A stretch of DNA of 64,000 nucleotides from Mesorhizobium sp. M8A.F.Ca.ET.218.01.1.1 (GCF_004791165.1 NZ_SRUZ01000010.1:1-64000); one strand, 5' to 3'. Shown: positions 42,209 through 50,884, numbered from the stretch's first letter. Program-made: numbers and translations. The notes: generated by a model from the letters alone, not told the origin.

Positions 42209-43243
42209 TCATCCGCGCTTTTGGATGACGCCGTAGAGCACGTTGCGGTTCTCGCCGAAGTACACCTGCGCCTCGACGGTGTTGCGGTCGACGCTGGCAT
42301 TGATGATGTTCCACATGTCGACCTCCGACCGCAGCAGCAGCACCCAGTCCATGAACGTTTCCCGGTAGCCGGCGTCAGGAGTGCCCTCGGCGTAGTTCGC
42401 AAACAGGAATGTCCCGTTCGGCTTCAGCATCTGCAGGCATGTCTTGGTGAGTTTCACGGCGACATTGTGCTGGAGGTAGTCGTAAAGGCCCGACGCATAG
42501 ATGAGATCGAACTTGCCAAGCTTTTGGCTCCTGGTGAGCACGGTGCGTACCGAGCCGTCGATGGCCTCGACCGCGGTGCCCTGGAAGTCGCGCGCGATCA
42601 GTCCGACGCTCTGGGGATCCTGGTCGAGCGCGACCCAGCGCTTGAGGCGGCCCTCGGCCAATGCGGTCGAACGGTTCGCTTCGCGCAGATGGCCGGCCGC
42701 GATCGCCAGGACTTCGGTTTCGGGTCCATTCTTGGCCGCGGTTTCATCGACATAGCGGGTCAGCAGATCGCGGCGTTCCCGTGCCGCGACGCATGACGGA
42801 ACGTTCTGGGTATGGCTGTAAAGCGCCTTGCCGATCTCCGAGGCGCTTGCCACGCTCTCGGCCACGTGCGGGTCACAATAGATGTAGTCGAGCAACTGCG
42901 CGTCGCCGGAATACCCCCTGGGCTTGGTGAAGGACCAATGCGTCAGCGGATCCTCGAGAAAGTACTTCTGGAGCGGGTGGTTCTGCACCAGCGGTATCAA
43001 GGCTTGCCACACGTCGGGATGGACCTTAGCACGCAGCGCGTTGAGGAGCGACAGCAGGCGGCGAACAATCTCGGCGGGAGATTTTTGCTGCTCGACCTGT
43101 TGCTGTGTCGTCTGGAGGATGAGCGCCAGCTCCGCGCGAGCGGTTTCGAACGCTTCGCCGTGATGCTCGGGCTTTCCGCGACGGAGACCACCGGCAATCG
43201 CCTCCGCCGTAATCAGACTCTGGCCGTCAAAGACAGTTTGCAC
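42209..43243 (-). CDS. SAM-dependent methyltransferase, possibly PhcB-like
   Basis: A 344-residue protein. The N-terminal 110 residues are helical. KPRGYSGDAQLLDYIY near residue 115 is a signature I recall from proteins annotated as extracellular-factor (3-hydroxypalmitate methyl ester) synthases such as PhcB. The methyltransferase fold follows, with VLAIAAGHLREANRS as a weak motif I and KFDLIYASGLYDYL as motif IV. The substrate is uncertain. It is divergent from a GGDEF-EAL protein, suggesting signalling, but this rests on position only. Confidence 0.6.
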   Translation of the reverse strand: MQTVFDGQSLITAEAIAGGLRRGKPEHHGEAFETARAELALILQTTQQQVEQQKSPAEIVRRLLSLLNALRAKVHPDVWQALIPLVQNHPLQKYFLEDPLTHWSFTKPRGYSGDAQLLDYIYCDPHVAESVASASEIGKALYSHTQNVPSCVAARERRDLLTRYVDETAAKNGPETEVLAIAAGHLREANRSTALAEGRLKRWVALDQDPQSVGLIARDFQGTAVEAIDGSVRTVLTRSQKLGKFDLIYASGLYDYLQHNVAVKLTKTCLQMLKPNGTFLFANYAEGTPDAGYRETFMDWVLLLRSEVDMWNIINASVDRNTVEAQVYFGENRNVLYGVIQKRG

Positions 43244-43469
43244 ACCAAGGCTCCATAGTTAACAGTCAGTTAACTTATTGCTTAGAATACTCGGTTTGCC
43301 AATGTCGGCTCGCGGGCATTTTATCGGTATGATTAATTTCCCGCTAACCATGTCAATTCTTTGAGGTTTTTAAGGAGGGGATTCCGGGTTCGAGTTAACG
43401 GAAACTTGTCCTGCATCATTGCATTTGATCGCGCGGCAAGACGTGTCGTGCCCAAGGAGTCGGTCTGCG

Positions 43470-45536
43470 TTGGGGGCAGAAGCTGCAAAAGAATTCGGAA
43501 CGCGAGATGCCCTTCAGCCGGGATTCGTCGTGAACGAACGCGCGTCGTCCAGAGTGGCAGATGCGGTGGATTCGGAACCGCACGACCCGCGCCAGGAACT
43601 GGGGGCGGCTGAACTTCGCATCCTTTACCGGACGGAAGCCCAGGCGAAGCGAAGAAAGGAGGCCAGGCCGGGCCTTTGGATCGCCGTCGTCATCTATGTC
43701 TTGTTTTCGGTATCGGATCTGCTGCTGATACCGGATGTCGCGGCCCTTACGATCACGGCCCGCTTCGCTGTCGGACTGACCGCACTGTTGGTTCTGGAAG
43801 CACAGCTTCGCCGGGGAGTCGCCACGGACTGGCTTGACGTGACCTGCGCCGGGGCCATCATCTTCGGTTATCTCGGCTGGCTTTGCCCTGCCTCCATGGG
43901 CGAGAACAAGGAAAGCGTCGCCTATTACATGGTCTTCGGCACCATCTTCATGATGAGTGCCAATCTTTTCTTCACGTTCCGGTTCAAAGTGTCGATCATA
44001 ACGTCGACCATAATTTTGTGTATCTTGTATGTGGTGAACTACTTTCTACCGGCGTCGCTGACATACAAGATGGTATTCGGCACTTTCTACGTTTCGTGCT
44101 TCACGTTCACGTCCTATGTGAACTGGAAGCTGAACGAAGAGCGCTACAACGTCTTCCTGAACGCGCTGGAAGCCAAGATCCAGCACAATGAGGCCACCGA
44201 GCGCGGCAAGGCCCTGCTCAGGCTGTCGCGGACGGATCCGCTTACAGGTCTGGAGAACCGGCGCGCGATCGACGAGAAACTGCGCGACTACTGGAATGAC
44301 TGGCAAAAGCTTGGCCATGGTTTTGCGGCGATCCTCATCGACGTCGACTTCTTCAAGAAGTTCAACGACTGCTATGGCCATCAGGAAGGCGATCGTTGCC
44401 TGATCCAGGTCGCCAATGCGCTCAGCGAGTTGATCAAGCAATATGACGGCTCCATCGGCCGCTATGGCGGTGAGGAATTCATCGTCCTGGCCCGCATGGG
44501 CAGGAAAGACCAGGTCGCGGATCTCGCGGAAGCCATTTGCCGCACGGTCGAGAACCTGGCGATCGCGCACGAGTTGCGGCGGGACGGCATCGCGATCGTG
44601 ACGGCGAGCGTGGGCGCCGCATTCACCAGGAAGCAGACCGCCGCCAAGCTGGAAAAGATCATCCACGAGGCCGATCGAGCGCTCTATCTGGCAAAAGCCA
44701 GCGGCCGAAACTGTGTCCGGCTGTTCGATCCGACCGATCCCCAGAGCAGCGACGAGAGCGAGAACCTGGCGGCTTTGCTGAAGATCGCGATCGGCCAGGA
44801 TCTCGTTTCGCTCGTCTATCAGCCCATCCAGGACGTCGCGTCGGGCAGGGTCGAGGCCGTGGAGGCGCTGATGCGCCTCAAGATGCTGGACGGCACCCTG
44901 GTTCCGCCGAGCCTGTTCATTCCCGTCGCGGAGCGAACCGGCGCCATCCTCGAGCTCGGGCGTTGGGCAATAAGGACGGTGTGCGCCGAGCTCCTGGCGC
45001 AGGATCACGTGCGCGTCGTCAGCGTCAACGTCTCGCCGATCCAGCTCAAGACGCCCGGCTTCGCGACATCGGTCGCGACCATTCTGGGCGAGACCGGCGT
45101 GACCGGCAACAGGCTGGCCTTCGAGATCACCGAAGGGCTGGAGATGGAGATGCACTCCGACATCCTGCGCTGCATCAGCGACCTGAAGCTGCTCGGGATC
45201 AGGATTTGGCTCGATGATTTCGGGACGGGCTTCGCCGGCCTTTCGTGGCTTCGTCTCATCGATTTCGATACGGTCAAGATCGACCGCTCGTTTCTCCACG
45301 ACTGCGGCACCCCCAAGGGCATGGCGATGCTGCAGGACATCATCGCGCTGGTCAGAAATCGCGGCCACAAAATCCTGGTCGAAGGGGTGGAGACCGAGGA
45401 GCAGATGCTCCTCATGCGCCAGTTCGGCATAGACAAGGTCCAGGGCTTTCATGTCGGCCGCCCGGCTCCGGCCGCGATTTTCCAGGCCAAACGGGCCGTT
45501 CAAAAACGGCCGTTCACGGTCCTCAAGTCGGCGTGA
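43470..45536 (+). CDS. Membrane GGDEF-EAL cyclic-di-GMP protein
   Basis: A 688-residue protein. The N terminus has about six membrane helices (residues 60-235), a MASE-like sensor, followed by a short coiled coil. The GGDEF domain has GRYGGEEF (about 333-337), an active-type signature; the inhibitory RxxD upstream reads KQYD, so product inhibition may be lost. The EAL domain has VEALMRL near 465, then EITEGLE, DDFGTG near 582 and KIDRSF, all expected of an active phosphodiesterase. It may both make and break c-di-GMP. I chose TTG 43470 after AAGGAG; GTG 43530 is an alternative. Confidence 0.85.
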   Translation: MGAEAAKEFGTRDALQPGFVVNERASSRVADAVDSEPHDPRQELGAAELRILYRTEAQAKRRKEARPGLWIAVVIYVLFSVSDLLLIPDVAALTITARFAVGLTALLVLEAQLRRGVATDWLDVTCAGAIIFGYLGWLCPASMGENKESVAYYMVFGTIFMMSANLFFTFRFKVSIITSTIILCILYVVNYFLPASLTYKMVFGTFYVSCFTFTSYVNWKLNEERYNVFLNALEAKIQHNEATERGKALLRLSRTDPLTGLENRRAIDEKLRDYWNDWQKLGHGFAAILIDVDFFKKFNDCYGHQEGDRCLIQVANALSELIKQYDGSIGRYGGEEFIVLARMGRKDQVADLAEAICRTVENLAIAHELRRDGIAIVTASVGAAFTRKQTAAKLEKIIHEADRALYLAKASGRNCVRLFDPTDPQSSDESENLAALLKIAIGQDLVSLVYQPIQDVASGRVEAVEALMRLKMLDGTLVPPSLFIPVAERTGAILELGRWAIRTVCAELLAQDHVRVVSVNVSPIQLKTPGFATSVATILGETGVTGNRLAFEITEGLEMEMHSDILRCISDLKLLGIRIWLDDFGTGFAGLSWLRLIDFDTVKIDRSFLHDCGTPKGMAMLQDIIALVRNRGHKILVEGVETEEQMLLMRQFGIDKVQGFHVGRPAPAAIFQAKRAVQKRPFTVLKSA

Positions 45537-45616
45537 CGCCGAAGCAGGCGGTGGCTTGACCGGCCATTGGCCCGTCAAGCCCGCGTGTTTCTGGCCGCGA
45601 TTGCCGTCCGGTCGTG

Positions 45617-45719
45617 CCTACAGCATGTCGCGGCGAATAGGATTCGCCCGACCTGCTGTAGGTGATTTTATGCATGTCGTTATGCCGGAACCGAGGACAC
45701 TTCCGGGCGGCATGCATTA
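45617..45719. repeat. Composite palindromic element of about 100 bp
   Basis: It contains two nested inverted repeats: CCTACAGCA/TGCTGTAGG (45617-45662) and ATGCATG/CATGCAT (45670-45717). It abuts the stop codon of the MFS gene. I recall composite elements with these same arms as very common in Rhizobiales. The gap 45537-45716 holds nothing else. Confidence 0.6.
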
Positions 45720-46919
45720 TGCCGTCTGGAACGTCCTGCGTGGCAGCGGCGGGAAGGCGATGGCTATGCCCGCGGCGCCCAGTCCGATGAGAGCCGAGCC
45801 GATGAACAGCCAATGGTAGCTGGCATAAGCGTCGAAGATCATGCCGCCGGCAAGCGGCCCCAGCGCCATGCCGAGGCTGGAGAGCATGGTGGCGGCGCCG
45901 AACACGGTGCCGAGGATGCGCTGGCCGAAATATTCACGCGCCAGCACCGCGTAGAGCGGCATGACGCCGCCATAGGTGGCGCCGAAGATGACGGCCAGCA
46001 TATAGAACTGGTCGAGCTGGCTGATCGAGAGATAGGCGGCAATGACGATCGCCTGGATCGCCAGCCCGGCGATCAGCACCGGCTTGACGCCGAGCCTGTC
46101 GGCAAGCACGCCGTAGAGCAGCCTGCCGCCGAGCCCAGCCAGACCCTCGACACTGTAGATCGAGACAGCGGCCATCGGGGCGACGCCGCACAGCATGGCG
46201 TAACTGACCATGTGAAAGATCGGGCCGGAATGGGCCGCGCAGCAGGCGAAGAAGGTCAGCCCCAGCACGATGAATTGCGGCGAGCGCAGCGCCTGCCCGA
46301 CCGTCAGGCCGGCGCCTTCGGCGACTGGCGCCGCGGCCGCATCGGAGGCGGCGGGCTTCGGCGGCTGGCGCACCAGAAGGACGGCGGGCAATAGGAGCAC
46401 CCAGGCCAGGAGGCCGATGTCGAACATGGCGGTGCGCCATTCATAGGCCGAAATCAGCCAGCGGGCCAAGGGCGAGATCGTCATCGGCGCCACGCCCATG
46501 CCGGCCGAGACCAGCGATACCGCCAGCCCGCGATTGGTGTCGAACCAGCCTGAGGTCAGCGCGATCATGGGCGCGAAGAAGGCGCTGGCCGCAAGCCCGA
46601 CGAGCACGCCATAGGTGATCTGGAAGGTGAGAAGCGAACCGGCGCGGCTTGCCAGCACCAGCGCCAGCCCGAGCAGCACGGCACCGATCGTCACGACGAT
46701 TCGGGCGCCGAAGCGGTCAGACAGGGCGCCCCAGGCGAATCCGCCGAGGCCCATCACCAGGAAGTTGAGCGTCATGGCGCTCGAAATGCCCGCGCGCGAC
46801 CAGTTGGTATCGAGCGCCATGGGTTCGAGGAAGATCGCCAGCGAGAACATGGTGCCGATGGCGACGCAGGACATCAGCGCGCCAGCCGCGACGATGACCC
46901 AACGGTAGGAAAGGTTCAT
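45717..46919 (-). CDS. MFS transporter (OFA/monocarboxylate-like)
   Basis: A 400-residue, twelve-helix transporter. Helix 1 starts MNLSYRWVIVAAGAL. GGFAWGALSDRFGARIVV is motif A, and TSGWFDTNRGLAVSLVSAGMG is the loop typical of oxalate/formate antiporter and monocarboxylate-porter relatives. ATG 46919 has GGGAG upstream; an upstream start is rejected. The substrate is probably a small carboxylate, by family only. The stop codon lies at the edge of a palindromic repeat. Confidence 0.82.
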   Translation of the reverse strand: MNLSYRWVIVAAGALMSCVAIGTMFSLAIFLEPMALDTNWSRAGISSAMTLNFLVMGLGGFAWGALSDRFGARIVVTIGAVLLGLALVLASRAGSLLTFQITYGVLVGLAASAFFAPMIALTSGWFDTNRGLAVSLVSAGMGVAPMTISPLARWLISAYEWRTAMFDIGLLAWVLLLPAVLLVRQPPKPAASDAAAAPVAEGAGLTVGQALRSPQFIVLGLTFFACCAAHSGPIFHMVSYAMLCGVAPMAAVSIYSVEGLAGLGGRLLYGVLADRLGVKPVLIAGLAIQAIVIAAYLSISQLDQFYMLAVIFGATYGGVMPLYAVLAREYFGQRILGTVFGAATMLSSLGMALGPLAGGMIFDAYASYHWLFIGSALIGLGAAGIAIAFPPLPRRTFQTA

Positions 46920-47147
46920 GGTTTTCTCCCATGCCGGAACGCAGTCTTGAGGCGGCACGGTCCAGCTTCGCCGTGCCCTTGCGTCCGTAGGACGCCGGCA
47001 TCGGCGTTCATCCTACAATCCGGTTGCATTTTTTATCCAGTCTGGATGCCCGGATTGCGGCGGTGCCCCGAAATACTGGCTCCCTGAATTTGACCTCCAT
47101 TTTCGATCGTGCTTTCGAGTTGCAAGCTGCTGCATTCCTGGCCTGTC

Positions 47148-47606
47148 CTAGATCGGCAGTTCCGACGTGTATTTGATCGTCTGGCTCGGCACGTCGGTCT
47201 TGACGTTCTGCACGCCCTTGATGCGGCTGAGATGTTCCGACTGGAAGCGGCGGTAGTCGTCGATGCCGGCTGCCACCACGCGCACCATGGCGTCGCAGTC
47301 GCCCAGCATGAGATAGCATTCCATCACTTGCGGCAGCTTGGCCACCTCGGTGGCGAAATGTTCGATCGTGTCCTCGTCCTGCGCCTTCAGCCAGATGCGG
47401 GTGAAGAAGGTGAGGCCCTTGCCGATGCTGGCCGGATTGATCACGGCGACATAGCGGTCGATGATGCAGGCTTCCTCCAGCAGCTTGACGCGCCGCAGGC
47501 AAGGCGAGGGCGACAGGCCGACCTCATTTGCCAGATCATTGTTGGCCATGCGGCCGTCGCGCTGCAGCGCCCGCAGGATGCGCTTGTCGATGTCGTCGAG
47601 CTTCAT
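47148..47606 (-). CDS. Lrp/AsnC-family regulator of azlCD
   Basis: A 152-residue Lrp-type protein. The HTH is at residues 1-60 (IDKRILRALQRDGRMANNDL and SPSPCLRRVKLLEE), and the RAM ligand domain follows (VMECYLMLGDCDAMVRVVA). The likely effector is a branched-chain or other hydrophobic amino acid, because the divergent genes are azlCD. MKLDDIDKR at ATG 47606 is chosen; a start five codons upstream (47621) is also possible. Confidence 0.87.
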   Translation of the reverse strand: MKLDDIDKRILRALQRDGRMANNDLANEVGLSPSPCLRRVKLLEEACIIDRYVAVINPASIGKGLTFFTRIWLKAQDEDTIEHFATEVAKLPQVMECYLMLGDCDAMVRVVAAGIDDYRRFQSEHLSRIKGVQNVKTDVPSQTIKYTSELPI

Positions 47607-47647
47607 GGTGTTGAATTCCATTTTCCTGGCAATATGTGACAGTGAAT

Positions 47648-47659
47648 GCCAAAATTGGC
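47648..47659. promoter_or_regulatory. Inverted repeat GCCAA-N2-TTGGC, candidate Lrp site
   Basis: Five-base arms across two bases, 42 bases upstream of the lrp start and within the azlC promoter region. The assignment rests on position alone. Confidence 0.3.
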
Positions 47660-47777
47660 TCAAAGACAACAATCTTCGCAACCAAATTGCCGAGAAGTGT
47701 GGGTATGTTTTGCTCCTGACACCCAAGAAATTTCAAACGCGGGGCAGGGCGGCTGTGAGGCTGGCCTGTGGCAGACC

Positions 47778-48512
47778 ATGAGCATTTCACAGGCAGTCGA
47801 AGCGGCCGGCAATGGTTCGCAATCCGAGTTCCGTCGTGGTGTGACGTCCTGCGCGCCGGTGCAGGTCGGCACCATTCCCTACGCGCTGGTGCTTGGCGCC
47901 CAGGCCACGCAGAAGGGGCTGAGCACGGTCGAGTTATCGATGATGACCGGGCTGAACTTCGCCGGCGGCTCGGAATTCGCGGCGATCCAGCTGTGGACGT
48001 CGCCGCCGCATATCCTCCTCATCGTCGCCATCACCTTCCTGGTCAACAGCCGTCATTTGCTGATGGGAGCGGCGCTGGCGCCATTCCTGCGCGAACTGCC
48101 GCGGCGCAAGGTTTTCCCGGCGCTGTTCCTCATGTGCGACGAAAGCTGGGCGCTGGGCCTGGCCGACGCCAAGCAGCGCGCCGCCGCGGGCATCGGCCCG
48201 GCCTTCAGCCCGCGCTACTATATGGGCGCCGCGCTGGCGATGTATCTCACCTGGGTGGCTTTCACCTCGCTCGGCGCCTTGCTCGGCCCGATGCTGGGCG
48301 ATGTCGGGACCTATGGTTTCGACATGGCGTTTCCGGCCGTCTTCCTGGTGCTGATGCGCGGCATGTGGAAGAGCGTGGCGGCGGCGCGGCCCTGGCTGGT
48401 CAGCCTAGTCGTCGCGGCCCTTGTCTATCTCTTCATTCCCGGCGCCTGGTATGTCGCGGCGGGTGCGGTGTCGGGGCTGCTTGCTGCCTGGTTGATGGCA
48501 GGTGATGCATGA
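47778..48512 (+). CDS. azlC: Branched-chain amino acid exporter, large subunit AzlC
   Basis: A 244-residue inner-membrane protein with about seven helices. GVTSCAPVQVGTIPYALVLG and LNFAGGSEFAAIQL are typical of AzlC, as is LVNSRHLLMGAALAPFL. With AzlD it exports leucine, isoleucine, valine and analogues. ATG 47778 is used; the reading frame is open upstream but lacks a signal. Its stop overlaps the azlD ATG (ATGA). A divergent Lrp regulator probably induces it. Confidence 0.88.
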   Translation: MSISQAVEAAGNGSQSEFRRGVTSCAPVQVGTIPYALVLGAQATQKGLSTVELSMMTGLNFAGGSEFAAIQLWTSPPHILLIVAITFLVNSRHLLMGAALAPFLRELPRRKVFPALFLMCDESWALGLADAKQRAAAGIGPAFSPRYYMGAALAMYLTWVAFTSLGALLGPMLGDVGTYGFDMAFPAVFLVLMRGMWKSVAAARPWLVSLVVAALVYLFIPGAWYVAAGAVSGLLAAWLMAGDA

Positions 48513-48808
48513 TCGACATGACAACCCTTTTCACCATCGTGCTGATGGCCGGAGTCACCTATCTCACACGGATCGGCGGCTATGTCGTCCTGCGCAACCG
48601 TGTGCTGAGCGCGCGGGCGACCGCGGTGATGGAGGCGGCACCCGGTTGCGTGCTGATCTCGGTCATCGCGCCGGCCTTCGTGTCGCGCAATCCCGCCGAC
48701 CTTCTGGCGCTGGCCATCACCTTCATCGCCGCGACGCGGCTTTCGATGCTGCCGACCGTGCTGATCGGCGTCGCTTCGGCGGCCCTGCTCAGGCTTTTCA
48801 TTGGCTAA
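48509..48808 (+). CDS. azlD: Branched-chain amino acid exporter, small subunit AzlD
   Basis: A 99-residue membrane protein with three to four helices. VTYLTRIGGYVVLRNR and the ending SMLPTVLIGVASAALLRL fit AzlD. It overlaps azlC by four bases, implying coupled translation and a one-to-one complex. It is followed by a strong hairpin terminator. Confidence 0.88.
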   Translation: MIDMTTLFTIVLMAGVTYLTRIGGYVVLRNRVLSARATAVMEAAPGCVLISVIAPAFVSRNPADLLALAITFIAATRLSMLPTVLIGVASAALLRLFIG

Positions 48809-48814
48809 AACGAA

Positions 48815-48840
48815 AAAGGCAGGCGCGAACGCCTGCCTTT
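48815..48840. terminator. Bidirectional terminator between azlD and azoR
   Basis: AAAGGCAGGCG (48815-48825) and CGCCTGCCTTT (48830-48840) form an eleven-base stem with a CGAA loop. It serves both convergent genes. Confidence 0.85.
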
Positions 48841-48862
48841 CGAGTTCAGATGATCGCGAGCC

Positions 48863-49495
48863 TTACGCGGCGGCAGCGGCCTGCTGGCTGGCCACCACGG
48901 CATCGACCTTGGCGGTCGCCTTGGCGAGCGCCGCGGTGACCGCGTCGGGCCCCATGCCGACGCCTTCGATGCGGATGACATCGACATCGGTCATGCCGAG
49001 GAAGCCGAGCACGCCGCGCAGATAGGGAATGGCGTGATCGAACTGCACGGCCGCGCCCTCGGAATAGATGCCGCCCGAAGCCAGCACGATATAGACCTTC
49101 TTGCCGGTGACGAGGCCCTTGGGGCCGTTCTCGCCATAGGCAAAGCTCCGGCCGGAGCGGGCGATGTGGTCGACCCAGGACTTCAGCGTCGAGGAGATGT
49201 TGAAGTTGATGAAGCCGGTGGCGAGGATCACCGTGTCGGCGGCGAACAACTCGTCGAGCACGACGTCGGAAACGCCCACCACTTCGGCCTGGCGCGGGGT
49301 GCGCGCTTCAACCGGGGTGTAGATGCCGGTCGCATAATCGGTATCGATATGCGGCAGCGGGTTGGCGACGAGATCGCGCACGACCAGCGTGTTCGACGGG
49401 TCGGCGGCCAGAAGCTTCTGGGCGAATTCGGTGGCGATGCGGGTCGAGTGCGAGGCAGCGCCGCGCGGGCTCGAGGTAACAAGAAGAATGGACAT
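48863..49495 (-). CDS. azoR: FMN-dependent NADH-azoreductase
   Basis: A 210-residue flavodoxin-fold quinone/azo reductase. The FMN phosphate loop is TSSPRGAASHSTRIA, near the N terminus. FINFNISSTLKSWVDHIARSG is the dimer-contact and FMN site, and LASGGIYSEG contacts the flavin ring. The enzyme reduces quinones and azo compounds with NADH, usually as defence against electrophiles. ATG 49495 is preceded by GGAGAGACCCGCT. A LysR gene is divergent and probably controls it. Confidence 0.9.
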   Translation of the reverse strand: MSILLVTSSPRGAASHSTRIATEFAQKLLAADPSNTLVVRDLVANPLPHIDTDYATGIYTPVEARTPRQAEVVGVSDVVLDELFAADTVILATGFINFNISSTLKSWVDHIARSGRSFAYGENGPKGLVTGKKVYIVLASGGIYSEGAAVQFDHAIPYLRGVLGFLGMTDVDVIRIEGVGMGPDAVTAALAKATAKVDAVVASQQAAAAA

Positions 49496-49578
49496 AGCGG
49501 GTCTCTCCAGTGGAATGAATTGTCCCGCTCCATATGGGGCTATCGATCCATCAGATAAACTGGTATATTTTCTATATG

Positions 49579-49597
49579 ATCCATCTATCGAATGGAT
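49579..49597. promoter_or_regulatory. Candidate LysR operator before azoR regulator
   Basis: ATCCAT (49579-49584) and ATGGAT (49592-49597) surround CTATCGA. CTATCGATCCAT also occurs near 49540, giving a second site nearer azoR. Both contain the T-N11-A form. Confidence 0.4.
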
Positions 49598-49604
49598 AGG
49601 ATAA

Positions 49605-50567
49605 ATGCAGCCGAACCCGACCCTCGACCAGCTCCAGATCCTTGTCGCCGTTGCCGACACCGGCAGTTTCTCGGCCGCAGGCCGCAAGCTCAACCGGGCG
49701 CAATCCGTCATCAGCTACGGCATCGCCAATCTCGAGGCGCAGCTTGGGCTGAAGCTGTTCGAGCGCGAGGGCACGCGCGAGCCGCAACTGACCGAGATCG
49801 GCCGGGCCATGCTGGAAGACGCGCGGCGCATGGTGAGCGTGCTGCAGCGCATCCGCTCACGCGCCGACGGCCACCATCATGGGCTGGAGGCCGAGGTGGC
49901 GCTGGCGGTCGACGTGGCATTGCCTTCACCCGTGCTGGTGCGGGTGCTGAAGGCGTTCGAGAAGCAGTTCCCGACCGTGACGCTGCGCCTGCATATCGGC
50001 ACGCTCGGCCTCATTCCCGATCTCGTCGTCAGCGGCCAGGCGGATCTCGGCATTGGCGGCTTGCTGGGCGATGTCGACGTGCACCTCGTGCGCATCGGCT
50101 TCATGTCCCTGGTGCCGGCGGCCGCACCCAACCATCCACTGGCGCTGCTGCCGAAGCCGGTGGCGCTCGAGGATGTGCGCGAGCACACGCAGCTCGTCGT
50201 CATTGACCAGTCCGAGCGCACCAAGGGACGCGATTACGGCGTCTTCGCCTATCGCACCTGGCGACTGACCGACATGCGCACCAAGCACATATTGATGCGC
50301 GAGGGGCTGGGTTGGGGCGGGCTGCCGCGCTGGCTGATCGCCGACGATCTGGCCAGTGGCCGCCTGGTGGAACTTGATCTCGAACCCTACAAGGAAACGA
50401 GCTCGCCCTTGTTTGCCATGCACCGCAACGACCGCAGCCCGAAGCCGGCGGCCGCGTGGCTGATCGACCGCTTCAAGCGCGGGCTCGGCTGCTTCAACGA
50501 ATTCGAGCCCGGCGAGGTGCCCGAGGACGAGCCGGAGACCCATGGCGCTTCTGGTTCCGGTATCTGA
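49605..50567 (+). CDS. LysR-family regulator of azoR
   Basis: A 320-residue LysR-type protein. The HTH is at 1-62 (GSFSAAGRKLNRAQSVISYGIANLE) and the effector domain begins near 90. It is transcribed away from azoR with inverted and direct repeats between. Activation of azoR by quinone-like or electrophilic compounds is the usual logic of such pairs and is inferred here. The C-terminal tail is acidic (EFEPGEVPEDEPE). Confidence 0.85.
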   Translation: MQPNPTLDQLQILVAVADTGSFSAAGRKLNRAQSVISYGIANLEAQLGLKLFEREGTREPQLTEIGRAMLEDARRMVSVLQRIRSRADGHHHGLEAEVALAVDVALPSPVLVRVLKAFEKQFPTVTLRLHIGTLGLIPDLVVSGQADLGIGGLLGDVDVHLVRIGFMSLVPAAAPNHPLALLPKPVALEDVREHTQLVVIDQSERTKGRDYGVFAYRTWRLTDMRTKHILMREGLGWGGLPRWLIADDLASGRLVELDLEPYKETSSPLFAMHRNDRSPKPAAAWLIDRFKRGLGCFNEFEPGEVPEDEPETHGASGSGI

Positions 50568-50609
50568 CCTGGCAACTCGCAGCCGAACTTCTAGGTCCCG
50601 CCGCGGACA

Positions 50610-50708
50610 TCACCGGATCACCGTCACCCCGGAAACCACGATCTGCGCCGTGCGGGCCGTCAATCTCCCACGTCTGCGTAGCGTCGGTTTTTCATAGGTC
50701 TTTTTCAT
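50610..50708 (-). CDS. Orphan RiPP-like precursor with lasso-type leader motif
   Basis: A 32-residue peptide that opens MKKTYEKPTLRRRG and ends VVSGVTVIR. Residues Y5, P8, L10, G14 and T20 match YxxPxLxxxGxxxxxT exactly, the leader motif recognised by the RRE protein (B1) of lasso-peptide systems. After TA (20-21) only eleven residues remain, with no Asp or Glu at positions 7-9, so a lasso ring cannot form in the known way. GGGA lies seven bases before the ATG. No B1, B2 or C gene is in the window. Leader-only genes of this type are recalled from Rhizobiales; the function is unknown. Confidence 0.6.
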   Translation of the reverse strand: MKKTYEKPTLRRRGRLTARTAQIVVSGVTVIR

Positions 50709-50820
50709 CTGTCGGTCCCAATGTAAGCCTCGAGGGATGAGTTGAGCCCTGACATAACGAGATACGAGCGTTCCGGTTGCGTCGCCATTCCATCCTCTGC
50801 CGCGGAGGGAGGGATTCAAA

Positions 50821-50871
50821 TTAGATTGCGTTCAAACTCTATCCTTGTTATAGATGTCGAACGAAATCTAA
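50821..50871. promoter_or_regulatory. Nested inverted repeats before the TetR gene at 50.9 kb
   Basis: TTAGATT/AATCTAA form the outer arms (50821-50827 and 50865-50871). CGTTC/GAACG (50829-50833 and 50859-50863) and CTAT/ATAG lie inside, all sharing one centre. The site ends 13 bases before the tetR start and is a likely autoregulatory operator. Confidence 0.5.
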
Positions 50872-50884
50872 ATTGGGAGTCGAG

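Noticed and set aside
50610..50708. The short peptide as a classical lasso peptide
   Set aside because: No Asp/Glu at core positions 7-9 and no maturation genes nearby; only the leader motif is supported.
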